A stretch of 46,386 bases of DNA from Guillardia theta CCMP2712 (GCF_000315625.1 NW_005434603.1:112652-159037); one strand, 5' to 3'; shown: positions 1 through 10,634, numbered from the stretch's first letter. The notes: a model not told the origin generated them from the letters alone. Translations and numbers: made by a program.

Positions 1-217
1 GGTTCCATGATGCTGTCGCTGCTGCAGATTCTTATGCTCAGCAACCCTCCTCCCATCCCTCCCCGATGCGACTACGATCTCTACAACGACGAGAAGTCCG
101 GCGTGAGTTGGTGGTGGTTGAAGGCAGGAGACGAAGAGGAGGAAGAGAGTGCTTGGTGGAGAAGAGGAGAGGAGTATTTGTTGGCGACAAGGAGGGAAGC
201 AGAAAGGGACGAGGACA

Positions 218-252
<35 letters not shown>

Positions 253-1631
253 GACGAGAGGGGGAGCTTGGATCAGCGCTTAAGGAGAAATGTCAGGGGG
301 ACGTGTCAAAGAAGTACAGCAAGATCAAGTCTGCCTCACAGATGAAGAAAATCCTCGAGAAGGTCAAAGATGCCTCCTCCTCCTGTCTTCTCATCTTCTT
401 CCTCTTCCTCTTCCTCTTCCCCTCCCTCTTCCTCTCTCTTCCTCTTCCTCTTCCTCTTCCTCTTCCTCTTCCTCTTCCTCTTCCTCTTCCTCGTCTTAAA
501 ATCATCTGGCAGGCCAAGGAGTCTCTTCCTACCGTCAACGCCCCTGACTATCGGTGACCCTCCTGACATCCTGCTGCTACTTTCTGACAACCTCCTCCCT
601 TCGTTCCCCTCCCCTGTCACCTTTTATTCCTCCTCCTCCATCTCCTGATCCATCTCCTCCTCCATCTCTTCCTCATCCGCATCACCATCCGCATCTTCCC
701 TCACCTTTCCTTCAGTGGCCTGGCTAGGATGGCCATCTCCGGGAAAAAGCTTCGCACACCCAAGGTAAGACGGCAGAAGGAAAGACGCGAAGAGAGGAGG
801 AGAGGGAGGGGGAAGAGGGAGGGAGGGAGGGAGGGAGGGAGGGAGGGAGGAGGGAGGGAGGGAGGGAGGGAGGGAGGGAGAGAGAGAAGGAGGAGAGGGG
901 AGGGAAGAGAAAGAGGAGGAGAGGGAGAGGGAGAGGGAGAGGGAGAGGAGGGAGAGAAGGGGAGCAGCAACAAGAAATTCCGGAAGATGATGGACAAGGA
1001 ACAGGGAGGGAAGAAGAAGGCAGATTTCTTCCTCCACAGGATCGAGGTTCGCCACAGCTCTTGCGCCTCCTCCTCCTCCTTCCTCTTCCTTTCTCTCTTC
1101 CTTTACACCTTTCATCCTACTGCTTCTTGACCTCCCCCTCCCCTCCTTCTGCTACTCACTCCCTACCTCCTCTTGCTGATCATGCTTCCTCCCAATTCCT
1201 TATTTTCGCCTCCTGCCCTCCCCCTTGCTTTTCGTTCCTTCGCTTCGCTGATCTCAGGCAGGAGCGACATAAAGCACGTCACTTTTCCAGAACCGTGCGC
1301 TTGTCAAACTCACCTGGTAACTCCTCCTCCTCCTCCTCCTCCCTTCCTCCTCCCATCCTCCTTTCTTCCTCTTCCTTCCAGCTTCCTCCTCAACCCTTCC
1401 CCCGCCTTCCCTCCTCCCAGCTTCGCTCTGTTCTCCTCGACGGACCTCAACTTTGCCTCCTGCTCCTCCTTGACCTTGTGCTGTCTCGCTTGCCTCCAGG
1501 TGACTCACTTCTTTCCTCTCACGTCGACTCCGCTCCATCCTCCCCTTCTGGTTCCGTCGGGCGCGGGAGGAGATGAGGTGGAAGATGAGAAGTCTCGGAT
1601 GAGAACAAGCACGACCAGCTTGCGAGGTTGA
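1..1631 (+). CDS. Unrecognised multi-exon gene, basic protein, 5' end cut by the window
   Basis: I do not recognise the family. Exons that fit by splice signal and phase are about 7-102, 261-362, 513-553, 728-764 and 975-1046; two more, 1258-1316 and 1500-1631, end at a TGA. The introns are long AG- or CT-rich simple sequence, and their translations are meaningless repeats, whereas the exons read as ordinary Lys/Arg-rich helical protein (for example KKYSKIKSASQMKKILEK at 319-362 and KFRKMMDKEQGGKKKADFF at 975-1031). Phase is consistent for the first five exons, but the step from 1046 to 1258 needs one extra base, so a small exon between them is probably missed. The end is acidic then basic (GGDEVEDEKSRMRTS). 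It converges on the minus-strand gene ending at 1828. A nuclear, nucleic-acid-associated role would fit the composition but is only a guess. Confidence 0.45.
377..492. repeat. CTTCCT hexanucleotide and CT-rich tract inside an intron
   Basis: A run dominated by CTTCCT units lies in the intron between exons 261-362 and 513-553. It is simple sequence; the long ORFs seen through it in several frames are artefacts of the repeat. Confidence 0.9.
799..955. repeat. GGGA tetranucleotide and GGAGAG tract inside an intron
   Basis: About 17 units of GGGA with one interruption, followed by GGAGAG units, fill the intron between exons 728-764 and 975-1046. All reading frames through it are uninformative. 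Confidence 0.9.
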
Positions 1632-1677
1632 GACTTGAACGAGGGCAGGAGGAGGAGGAAGACAAGAAGGAGGAAAA

Positions 1678-1793
1678 CAGAATGATATTCATTGAGCAAA
1701 AGAATGATATTCATTGAGCAAAAGAATGATATTCCTTTGAAAAAAAGAATGATATTCCTTTGAAAAAAAGAATGATATTTATTAAAGATTAAG
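1678..1793. repeat. Five tandem units of about 23 bases sharing AAGAATGATATT
   Basis: Just after the stop codon at 1631 the word AAGAATGATATT recurs five times at 22-24 base spacing. The first two units continue with CATTGAGCAA, the next two with CCTTTGAAAAAA, and the last decays into TATTAAAG. This lies in the gap between two convergent genes and may be 3' UTR. Confidence 0.85.
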
Positions 1794-1827
1794 ATGTAAA
1801 TCAACTCGTCCCACCTCTCCCTCCACC

Positions 1828-3431
1828 TCAATTCTCATGCATCAACTCCACATACTTGTCAATCAGTTCCTTCCTTGACAGACCTGTCCTATCCTCCTCC
1901 TCCGTCCCTATCGCCTTGTCACACAGAGGAACAACAGCAAGCAAACCACCGCACCTTGCAGTCTGTTGATGGCCTTGATAAGAACTTTCTCAGAGACTGT
2001 TGAGTTGATATTGAGAAGCCTGCGCGCAGGGTCAGGAGAGCGGTGAGGATGAATGCATTGATCACTTGAAATGTCTTTCTTTTGTCACATTCTTCAAGTT
2101 GAGTTGAAGGAGCTGCGGGGTTGTATCAGAGGAGGAGGAAGACAAGGAGGAGGAAGACAAGGAGGAGGAGGAAGCAAGTAGGAGGAGGAAGAGGAGGAGG
2201 AGGAGGAGGAGGAGGAGGAGGCAAGGAGGAGGAGGAAGGTAGGAGGAGGAAGCTGGGAGCAGGATTGAACGACGATGACAAGGATAGAGAGAGGGCAGAG
2301 ATTTCGGACAGGCAAATGAACGAAGAGCATAGCAGGAGAGAGGAGGAAAGGAGAGGAAAGCTGTCATGAGATCAAAAGGACAGGTAAGGGAAGACGGAGG
2401 AGTGAGGAGTGAGGGAAGGAGGGAAGGGAAGGAGAGAGGAGGAGGAGGAGGAGGGGAGGGGAGGGGAGAGGAGGAGGGGAGCAGTTAGGTGTGGGCTGGC
2501 AGCACCTGGCACTTGTTTCCATCCTCCTCTTCTTCTGAGAGTAAATTCAGTCAGCAAGTCGAGGCAAGTACAACAGAGGTTGTCTAACCACTGAAATCAA
2601 TCCTCTTGCAAGAATCCTGCCAGAAGAAATCAATAAAGGCAACACACGACATCAGGTTCCTCGTCAGTGCCAGGTCATCATCCTCCCTATCATGTCTATC
2701 ACCATGTCGTCGTCGTCGTCGTCATCATCATCACCATCTCAATCATCGCCATCTCCATTACCATCATCAACATCATCTCCACGACCACCACCTTCTCCAT
2801 CAATGTCCCCATGCTCATCTCCACTGCAACAATATCCAGCACCTTTGATTGAGCAGCCGGCTTCAGCGGAGTCGTCCCCTGCTTAGCATCCCTGGCAACT
2901 GGTTCAGAGACAGGAAACATTCATTCTTGGTGGAGTTTCAGCAAGGATGTAGGATAGCAAGTCAGAGGATCCAAACAATGCAGAATACGGCCAAGTCAGG
3001 GCAGGGGAGACGCAGTGATCAGCGGGTTGCAGGGGGCAAGGAGGGCGGCGGGCAGACAGAGAGAAGTCAGCGACACTGTAGGAGACATACTGTCTCCACG
3101 GTCCTCGATCAGGAGCTCATGGGGATGGGTGTGCAGCAGGGAACGCAGGAGGCTCGCACCTGGCAAGCTGGCAGAACTCGTTGTACGGCATCGACCGCCC
3201 ATTTTCCATCTGCACCTGCAAGCCTCCTGCGGAGGGGGAGAAGAGGCTTCCCGCCGGGGAGCGGCACTTGGAGGCGCTATCGTAGTAGCAGACCGTCCCA
3301 AGTCGCTGCAGGTTCCTCTTTCTTACCGAGTCGGTCAAGCATCCCTCGTAGGCCTTCACCGGGGTGTGAACGTTGTCCATGGTGTTGGAGCTCCTGTTCT
3401 CAGCGGCGCTGTCGTCGGCCATTCCCTTCAT
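1828..3431 (-). CDS. Unrecognised multi-exon gene, opposite strand
   Basis: The first exon runs 3431-3160 from an ATG; its product starts MKGMADDSAAENRSS, contains TVCYYDSASKC, and ends at a GTGCGA donor. Likely later exons include about 2904-2846 (PVARDAKQGTTPLKPAAQSK, donor GTGCTG), 2019-1955 and 1883-1828. The last two join in phase and give KVLIKAINRLQG followed by LSRKELIDKYVELMHEN and a stop. The middle introns contain CAT/CGT-rich and GGA-rich simple repeats. I cannot show that the first and last exons belong to one transcript: the exon feeding 2019 was not found in matching phase. The family is not recognised. The gene converges with the plus-strand gene that ends at 1631. Confidence 0.45.
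2130..2245. repeat. GGA trinucleotide tract
   Basis: GGA/AGGAAG units lie in an intronic or intergenic stretch of the minus-strand gene. They generate long but meaningless ORFs on both strands. Confidence 0.85.
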
Positions 3432-4050
3432 CCTAAGCCGAAACAACGACGGGGACTTGCTGGGAGACAGCCCTGACTGCTTCACCTGCTTCCCACATCG
3501 TCAGCCCGGCTGGGGGGCTCCCAGACAAATTCAAAATGCACGGCCAACAACGCAGAGGAGAGGCAAGAGGAAGGGAAGGGGAGGGATTAGCGCGCGCAGA
3601 AGCTGACTGCATCATTTCAAGGTATCATCTCCCCTCCTCCTCCCCACTCACCTCTTCTCCTCCATTTCGCTCGACCACCATAGTCTGCACTACTGTGGAC
3701 ATGGCCGTTTCTAGCCTACCCTCAGCCCCGCTCCAACTCATCAGGACGGGACCGTACCACAGACCGTACCACGGGGGTGGAACTCCCAATAAAAGGGTCT
3801 AGTACCGGTATTTTTCTATGATATCTTGGGGGTACCTTTTGAGGAGGGGGTGGGTGAGTTTGCAGGAAATCGCAATGGCAGCAAGGCGGCGACCAGGTTT
3901 AAGGATGATTAACTCAGCCTGTGCAATGATGACAATCGTGAAACCACCATAGCCTATCAGTAAATTGTAAAATCTATATCATGGTATCAATCATGTGAAT
4001 GTCATCGTAGCAGTGTTTAATATTTTCTACAATACGTATCTCTCTTATTT
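3432..4050. other. Intergenic stretch, no convincing gene
   Basis: I see no coding signal here. At 3770-3860 there are runs of G (GGGGGTGG, CTTGGGGGTACC, GGAGGGGGTGGGTGAG) of the type also seen near 10.5, 31.1, 33.3 and 37.2 kb. Confidence 0.5.
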
Positions 4051-5207
4051 CTACTTGAAGCCAGCAATGCTACGCAATCCCCGGAACCGTTGCATATTAC
4101 CTGTTAATCCTTCATCCCATTGCCCTGATTTAGCATATACTCGCTTTCGATTGTTCTTCTGCGTACTATTGTGTGGCTCCACATCATTATCAGATCCATC
4201 CCGTGCATTGAAAGCTTCACGGTCGTGCGGTTTGCTCAGGACAATTCGCTTCTTCGAATGCTCGTATACAAAAGGCAGGTTTGGATACACCTTTTTAGAT
4301 AATTCCATGCATGCCTGATTGAATTTTCTCAGAAAATCCTTCTTGTTCAGATGGCCGATCAAGGACCACAGATTCTCTACACTATCCGTACAGAGAGTTC
4401 GTGAATTGAAGTCATAGTCTCTATCACCCAGCGCATGATTCTTATCCCTCACATACTGCTGTACTTGCAGATGAGTATCAATTGCAACTATGAAGCCTTC
4501 AAATGTTACAGATGATAGTCCCTTGACATCTTTTTGGCTGACACTGGTCCAGTCGATGCCTTCCAATAGCCATCTTCGACCCTCTTGAACGAGACGTATC
4601 CTCTCTGAAACTTCAGCCCTCTTTCATCGAATACTTTGTGCAGGCCAGACATAGCCTCTGCCATTCTTGCTGTCGCTTCATGTCCTTCTGCCTTTAGTAG
4701 ACTGATGGCCTTGTCACTGAACATCTTCAGCATGATATCCACCGATTGTGGATCGGCGGTCCCGTCGACTTCCATCTGAGTCATCCAAGCAGGATTCTTC
4801 TTGGCAATATCACTGTAAGCTTTATGCCATATCTGACACCAATCCATGACGAGGTAAGGCATGATTCTATGTGTGCTTTTGAAAGCTTGGATGTCGTTTC
4901 TGGCAAAGATTACTAACTCCGAAAGTATATCCGGCAATCCAGCAGCATGCAGATTTGAAACAGCATTTTCGAATTTACATATCGCAGATAGCTCATGCTC
5001 TGTATTCTTGTCATGAGTTTGACACAGAGAGTCGTGTTCACTCAAAATCCTTCTAATCATGTCACATCGGGTGTGGCTGTCAAGGGTTCTAAAAGTTTCA
5101 AGGACTGTCTGAATGAACAGTTCGGATTGCGCCTTGGCATGTTTGTTTGGAAGACTCTCACTAGTGTTTACTGATACTGTTGCCGCGGACCGTACACCGG
5201 CAGTCAC
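4051..5207 (-). pseudogene. Frameshifted, start-less remnant of an intronless gene; transposase-like by feel only
   Basis: Two long open frames lie end to end: 5207-4506 and, one base out of register, 4566-4051. The break is near 4560-4570: the first frame reads up to RVEDGYW and the second picks up as EGIDWTSVSQKDVKG, so one indel would join them into about 380 residues. No ATG precedes the first 40 or so residues, and that end runs straight into a GC-rich island at 5205-5465, so the 5' end seems lost. No introns are needed, unlike neighbouring genes, and base composition is more AT-rich. The segment LCTDSVENLWSLIGHL, followed by a Phe/Cys/Lys-rich helix, loosely recalls the tail of some DDE transposases, but I could not identify catalytic residues. 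It is equally possible that this is a decayed host gene or a viral fragment. Confidence 0.5.
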
Positions 5208-5465
5208 CGCGGCGTTCGGACTCCGAGTAACTCCCGAGCCGGCGGGGCCCCCGGGCCCGGCCTGGGAACCGTTGAACTCAGTTCTGAACTTGCCGACCGT
5301 GCTCGGCCTCCGAGTCTAACACTGCCAACACTGAACTTGCGGCTCCGAGGCTCGCCGGGCACTACTGCGGCACTGCGCGCCGGTCCCGGCGCGGCCAGTG
5401 ACTCGTGTGATCGGAGGCCGGCTAGTTTGAGTGAGTCGGGTCCGATCCGGGATCCGATGCTCCCA
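5205..5465. repeat. GC-rich patchwork island 1
   Basis: About 260 bases built from short recurring words (CCGG, GAACTT/AAGTTC, GACTC/GAGTC, GTGAC/GTCAC, GGGCCC) with no single repeat unit. Similar islands lie at 32850-33110, 36965-37020, 42550-42800 and 44050-44760. No coding signal. Confidence 0.6.
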
Positions 5466-5499
5466 GCGTGCCCTCCCTACCTTCTAACAATTTTTCTCG

Positions 5500-5988
5500 A
5501 TTGAGCTAATAGTATATTTCCATATAGTGCCTGCCCATTCGAAAAGCAAAATCTGGGAAAGTCAACCGCATCGTTTCATTCTCAAATTAAAATGACTTAT
5601 AGTTGAGTTCTCCAATAGTCCTGAGGCCAAATAGCAAGATGGAAATGCGGAAAAAATAGTCTAACTCGAGACATAAAAAGCCGTGCGGGGGCCAGGCTAA
5701 TTGCTATAAAGCCCCAAAGAGTCTTCTGCGCCTGGCCGATCCTTGCTCAGCACACGCCAGTGTATCAAACATCCCAGGCTACCGTGGGCAGCAAGAGCAC
5801 GAGGCGACCTCTCCTCGGAGTCCTTGAGCAGCGTCTGAACCGCTGCTCAGCTGTTGCGGTCGGCCTCTTGCTCTCGCCGTCACGGATAGTCCAGCGGAGA
5901 AGGGCGTATGAAGCAACTGGAAACCTTTCGCTGCTCTGAGGTCCGATCGCAGAGTCCCCTGCTGCACCTTTTTCATTGTCCGGATCAG
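5500..5988. repeat. Diverged older fragment of the neighbouring tandem block
   Basis: Segments match the tandem block at clear but reduced identity. Positions 5660-5776 (ACATAAAAAGCC, AATTGCTATAAAGCCCCAAA, GTATCAAACATCCC) match 8815-8925, with an inserted GC-rich stretch. Positions 5810-5930 (CTCTTGCTCTCGCCGT, GCGGAGAAGGGCGTATGAAG) match 7700-7820. Small indels break any shared frame, so this is a decayed copy, not a gene. Confidence 0.7.
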
Positions 5989-6713
5989 GAGAGTTGCTCA
6001 TCCTGCTTCATCGGATGAAACTCGATGAGACAATCTCACATGCCGCACAGGGTCTGATCCTTCTTTACACGGAGTCTGTGCTGAGGATCACGGTGAAGTC
6101 ATGACTGACGATGGTACTGCTGGTCTATATGGAGAGATCCAGCGGCCCGAGAGCGTCGGGCAAGCGCGGCATGTGCACGGGCGGGAGAAGACGATGCTGT
6201 ATGCGAGGAAGGGCTGAGGTGCTGCAGGTGGGGGGAGGAGTGGTGGGACGAGGGCGCAAGGACGTGGAGGATGAAGTGCAAGGAGTGCGGGCAGGTCAAG
6301 AACTTCGATAAGCTCTGAGAGGCGGGGAGACGGGTCATGATTTGTGTTTACATGTATGTCCATGAAACGCATGTATGCCATTGAGCGTGATTCCTCTCCT
6401 CTTCCATCCTCACCGACTGAGCCTAGAGAGAGCGAGAGTGAGGTCAAGGCGGGGGGAGGGAGCAGCAGGTGGTAAGCATTGCAACGGGAAGGAGAGAAAG
6501 GAGAAGAAGCGGGGGCATGCAAGGGCAAGAGAAAAGCAGCAAGCGATCCAAGGAAGCAGGGAAAGATCAAAGCTCCCCCTCTTGCCCAGCAAGAAACCAG
6601 GTCGCCTCCTCCTTTCTCCAGTCACTGCTGACGTGTGCCAAGGGCAGAGCCGGTGACTCAAAGCAAGCTCAGCAAAGTCGAGCTCGAAGCAAGATGCAAG
6701 GCTCAAGGGGAGG

Positions 6714-7320
6714 TCAAGAGGGGGAGCAAAGCAAGGAGGAGCTCTTCTTCTTCAACCGATTGAGGTCGTTCAGCTGCCTGGTCACCACGGAGATCTGCCG
6801 GGAGTCGAGTTGAGAGACTCAGCGCAAGATATGGAGCTACCTGTCCAGACGTTGATCGTATCCTTGTATCGATCACAACAATACTTGTCTTTTTCCATCG
6901 CCTCTAGTGTACTGCTGTCATGCCTGCTACTGCTTCTGTCTTGTTGCTCTACCTGTTTGCTGCGATGCTACACACCAGTTGATTCATGAACTCGTCACAG
7001 AGGAATACTTGATGCGAATGCTCGAGATCCTACAGGAAAAGAAGAGGAGCCAGGAGCTCGCCGAAAACCTTCACCTCCCTTCTCCACTCCGACGGACCGG
7101 GCAAGATTCCAACGAGGAGCAGGTGGAGATGAATGAGCAGTTTTCTATTGCTTTGCACGCACCTCCACAAGGTGTTGAGCATGAACTGCGAATGACGCAT
7201 CGCCCGCTCTGCTGTGTTCCCGCCCACCTGACGCTGAGCTCCGACCAACCGCTCGCAAGTCTCTACAGCACGAAAGACACGCTGCTTGCACTGAGGCACC
7301 CTCCCCTCGTTGGCCTCGAC
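6714..7320 (-). CDS. Helical C-terminal exons of a block gene, copy 1
   Basis: Four exons join in phase with good splice signals: 7320-7075 (82 codons, ending GPSEWRRE), 7029-6976 (18 codons, DLEHSHQVFLCDEFMNQL), 6903-6841 (21 codons, RRWKKTSIVV...) and 6794-6714 (26 codons plus TGA, containing TRQLNDLNRLKKKSS). Introns are about 45-72 bases. The product is helical and Arg/Leu-rich with no domain I recognise. A broken C2 segment lies just upstream on the same strand and may be the 5' part of the same gene. The opposite strand also has an open frame here; I prefer the minus strand because four exons agree in phase. Confidence 0.5.
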
Positions 7321-7467
7321 CTGCCGTGCAAAGCAAACTCTCATCAAACAAGAGCGTTCTAGGATGAGAACGAGAACCAGCAACTGAGATGAAACGTGAA
7401 GAAGCGGGAGAGGAGGGAAACAAGGAGGAAGAAGAGGATACGTCAAGGGCAAGGAGGCACGGGGAAG

Positions 7468-7514
7468 TGAAGGAGGAGGAGGAGGAGGAGGAGGAGGAGG
7501 AGGAGGAGGAGGAG
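7468..7514. repeat. GGA trinucleotide run
   Basis: About 13 GGA units. In copy 2 (near 13122-13155) the run is shorter and is preceded by a different GC-rich segment, so the two copies differ here by local replacement. Confidence 0.9.
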
Positions 7515-7959
7515 TGCAGCTCTATGTAAGAAACCATACCGATGCGATCCTGATCGACATGGAGATGTATGACTTGACATTCTCCACTCCATGTCTTCCA
7601 CTGCCCTCGACAAGCCTTGCCTGTCAGTCATGAAAATGTCAAGCCAACGATATCGGTCTGGTACCAGACCATTCTCCGGACTCCTGCTCTTGCCCTGCTC
7701 GCCAAGCAGCGTCTGAGCCGCTGCTGTTGTGCTCGGCCTCTTGCTCTCGCCGTGATAGTCCAGGGTACCGACTGGCCTCGAGCACCCTCCGGGCGCGGAG
7801 AAGGGCGTATGAAGCAACCTTTCGCTACTTTGGGGTTGCAGATCTCGGTCACCTCCGACACGTTGTTCTCCTCCGACACTGCTAGCTCGCCATCGTGAGT
7901 TTCTCTGATCCACTCGTCCTCGGACCTGGCCCTCGTCTCCCACGCCTTGTACTCTGCTT

Positions 7960-8340
7960 CAATCCTCCGCACGCCAAACCACCTCCTTACCCTCCTGCCC
8001 TTAAGTTAGCTAAAGCCACGTCTGCTATACCTACTGAAGCATATCCGATCAGGTCGTTCCTGCTCAGTCATATCTTCGTCCTCTAGCACTACGACGATGG
8101 TCTGGAATGGGCTCTCGAGCTCGAAAGGACCGAACTTCGGAACTTGGCATCCCGTCGAGGGAACCTGTTCCTGTTCCTGTAGATCGTTTTCATCTTTCCC
8201 ATCAGCGCGTCATTCAGCTTGATCCTGCAGAAGCAGTCGCACAGCCCGTTGGGGTCCATTGCTGGCAGGTAACGAGCCGACACTATGTTGATGTCGAGCT
8301 CCCGTTCCACCGTCCTCTTCTTGCGCCTCTTGGCCACCAT
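7960..8340 (-). pseudogene. C2-domain segment with shifted frames, copy 1
   Basis: From the ATG at 8340 the product runs basic (MVAKRRKKRTVERE), then enters a clear C2 domain: DINIVSARYLPAMDPNGLCD, a cysteine-containing strand and KTIYRN. C2 domains are membrane- and calcium-binding modules, and MDPNG resembles the first Asp loop. The rest of the fold is present only in other frames: FELESPFQTIVVVLEDED, then DLIGYASVGIADVAL. The first shift looks like an eight-base repeat (AAGTTCCG/AAGTTCGG near 8130-8145) and the second like one extra base near 8060. Copy 2 has exactly the same breaks. Without unseen splicing this domain cannot be translated whole. The missing or altered calcium-binding aspartates (CDCF where SDPY is usual) also argue against full function. 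Confidence 0.6.
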
Positions 8341-8772
8341 GATGGGCTAGGGAGTCCGATACTCTGAGCTTTGCTCCTCTCACTCGACCTGTGGTCACCT
8401 CGATTGAGTTTCGCTTCATCCCTCCGGCATCAGTGAAGTTTGTCTAAAACACTGACGCGTTCGTTGACTGCTCTACACACGCCGCCGGACTCAACATGAG
8501 CTGGGATAGTCATATGAAATGTACATAACTAACCTTCTCGTCGGCCTCACCTGCTTATCTTTCCAAGTTCTCCTCTGTTTGTACCACTCTTTTGGAATCA
8601 GGCCCCTTTGACTCCCCGAGTCTGAGTGATTTGTAGACATGTATGATAGGCATGAAAGTCGGCTTTTATGATAGGCATGAAAGAAGTAAGATGAGAGGCT
8701 AACTAGTAAGATGAAGATGCGAAAAAATAATCTAAAACCCATATCTGATCATCGATGATGTCGAAAAGTAAC

Positions 8773-10560
8773 TTAGACGCCGTGCTGACCAGTCAACTTG
8801 AAGCCAGAGATACTCGAGACATAAAAAGCCATGCTAATTGCTATAAAGCCCCAAAGAGTCTTCTGCACCTGTGAAATGCTCGTCACAACCTGCGATCCTT
8901 TGTAACATGATCGTATCAAACATCCCTACTGGGCTGACAAATACCTCGTCAAACCTGCTATTGTTGCTCTCCTGAGCCTGCGCGATCGTTGTCACAACCA
9001 GCGAGAAAGGAAACACTGACGATTCGGTTCGACAATACCTTGCCAAACCTCTCCTCCACCTTGCCAAGCCTCTCCTCTACCTTGCCCTCCAGATGCGAAA
9101 GGCTCGTCTGGACCTGCAAGCCCGACACCCTTCGTCACCGTATGTGATCAAACCGTCCTCTGAGAGTCTTGGTACAGGCGCTCATCACCTGGTCCAACGA
9201 GGTGAAGACATTTCTGCATGGGGTGTAGATGAGAAAGATCGGTACTCCTGATTTCCCAATGAGCATCACTTCTTTATCCTCTCTCCATCTGCTCAATTGC
9301 AATCATCAGAGCAGCCTCCCTACACTGCGGCGACCGCCTCACTTACCTTGCCAATATATTTACCGAGTTCCTCTTGAAGATTTCTTTGTTCCCGTTGACA
9401 AACACTCCCATTGCCTTGATCACGACGTTGGTCTTGTGAATCCGATTCCGAAGGGCATATGCTCGATCCAGCTGATACATCTTTTCAAGTATACAGCTCG
9501 GGCTTTCAGTTATCTCGAAGTGGAAACACTCCCCTCGCTCAAGACGTATGTCGCTTAGGCATTCGGCGGCGGATGTCGTAGCCAGACCATCTTCATTGCT
9601 GAGGCAGACGATGCTCTCACTGTCATTCAAGTCCACGACACGATTGAAGATGCTGTCCAGATGAACCGGCCCATCCCGTACTTTCACGCACAGGTCTAAC
9701 TCAAAGCAGTGGCCCTTGCTGTATTTCTTCGTATTTGGATCGATACCACTGAGAGCATGGACCGAGAACCTCTTGCACAGGTTTGTCCTGTACTCCGTGC
9801 TGTTCACCTGTTGCAGGGCCGCCAGGTCGTTGGAGTCTCTCACGAAGAACTTCCTGCATATCGTCGCCGGGACATGAGCGAGTTGCGAGTAAAGCTGAGA
9901 AGCGAAGTAGTCCCGCGCAGAGACGAGGTTGAGCTGAACCTCCTCCCAGTGCGGCAGCTCGTGAGGCTCCTCAAGCTGTCTTGCGCTGGTCAAGCATGGC
10001 TCCGAGTTGCTCAAGCTGGAGGTATGAGAGTCTGCACTGCTGAAGGAGCTGGAGGTATGAATCATGGCTGCTGGAGGAGTCTTGACTGCTACAGGAGCTG
10101 GGAGTATGAGAGTCTTGGCGGCTACAGGAGCTGGGAGTATGAGAGTCTTGGCGGCTACAGGAGCTGGGAGAATGAGAGTCTTGGCGGCTACAGGAGCTGG
10201 GAGTATGAGAGTCTTGGCGGCTACAGGAAATGGGACTATGAACGTCTTGGCGGCTACAGGAGCTGGTGGCATGTTCGGATCTCGTCGAGCAGGGCATGAT
10301 GATCTCGTCAAGATCTTCAGACAAGCTCTCGATAGCAGCTGACCTCCTCGCAGAGTGCCATGCTGCAGCATACTGCCGCCGCCGGCGCGCTGTCGGTGCC
10401 ACAAACTTTGGAGTCTGGGCGCGAAATTGAGGAAGGGGGAACTTGATCCCACCCTACCCCCTCTAGTGTGTTGAAATCCTACCACAGGTGTGATGTTGTA
10501 GAGGGGGTGGGGGTGGGAGGTCGGTTTCATCGCCCCAACCTCAGGTTGTACACGCGACAT
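8773..10560 (-). CDS. Coiled-coil protein with C-terminal membrane anchor, copy 1
   Basis: Exons fit in phase: a large first exon ending at 9347, then 9213-9189 (25 bases), 9113-9039 (75 bases), 8971-8945 (27 bases) and 8889-8773, ending in TAA. The first exon contains about five 33-base repeats open in all frames, then normal-looking protein (EEVQLNLVSARDYFASQLYS, CFELDLCVKVRDG). Exon three encodes KVEERLG/KVEERFG heptads, a coiled coil. The last exon encodes a hydrophobic helix (TLWGFIAISMAFYVSSISGF) eight residues from the end, so the protein is probably tail-anchored. The start is uncertain: ATGs at 10560 and 10530 lie in frame but the stretch between includes a G-rich hairpin. Family unknown. 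Confidence 0.6.
10060..10270. repeat. 33-base tandem repeat within the first exon, copy 1
   Basis: About five units, beginning on the plus strand GGAGCTGGGAGTATGAGAGT and ending GGCGGCTACA, with a divergent last unit. Because 33 is divisible by three, every frame stays open (11-residue repeats such as VAAKTLILPAP on one minus frame and CSRQDSHTPSS on another). The frame actually used cannot be read from the repeat itself. Confidence 0.85.
10447..10518. promoter_or_regulatory. C-rich/G-rich hairpin in the divergent region, copy 1
   Basis: The arm 10447-10465 (TCCCACCCTACCCCCTCTA) pairs with 10499-10518 with one bulge, giving a stem of about 18 pairs and a 33-base loop. The G-rich arm (GGGGGTGGGGGTGGG) could also form a G-quadruplex. 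It sits between the minus-strand coiled-coil gene and the plus-strand ORF at 10635. An identical element is at 16151-16222 in copy 2. Confidence 0.5.
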
Positions 10561-10634
10561 TTGTGTGGAAGCTGGTATCGTCACGAAGCTCCATCAACAG
10601 GGACTGCGACACACCCGGACCCTTGTTCCTCAGC

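Noticed and set aside
7-1130. Several overlapping Arg/Gly-, Glu- or Ser-rich ORFs on both strands
   Set aside because: They read through intronic AG/CT repeats; the short exons described account for the coding signal better.
6088-6570. Minus-strand Pro/Ser-rich ORFs near the block start
   Set aside because: Compositional; they span the point where a 181-base segment differs between copies and show no family features.
6907-7362. 151-residue plus-strand ORF (and its copy at 12550-13005)
   Set aside because: Looks fairly protein-like, but the minus strand gives four exons in consistent phase over the same bases. I keep some doubt.
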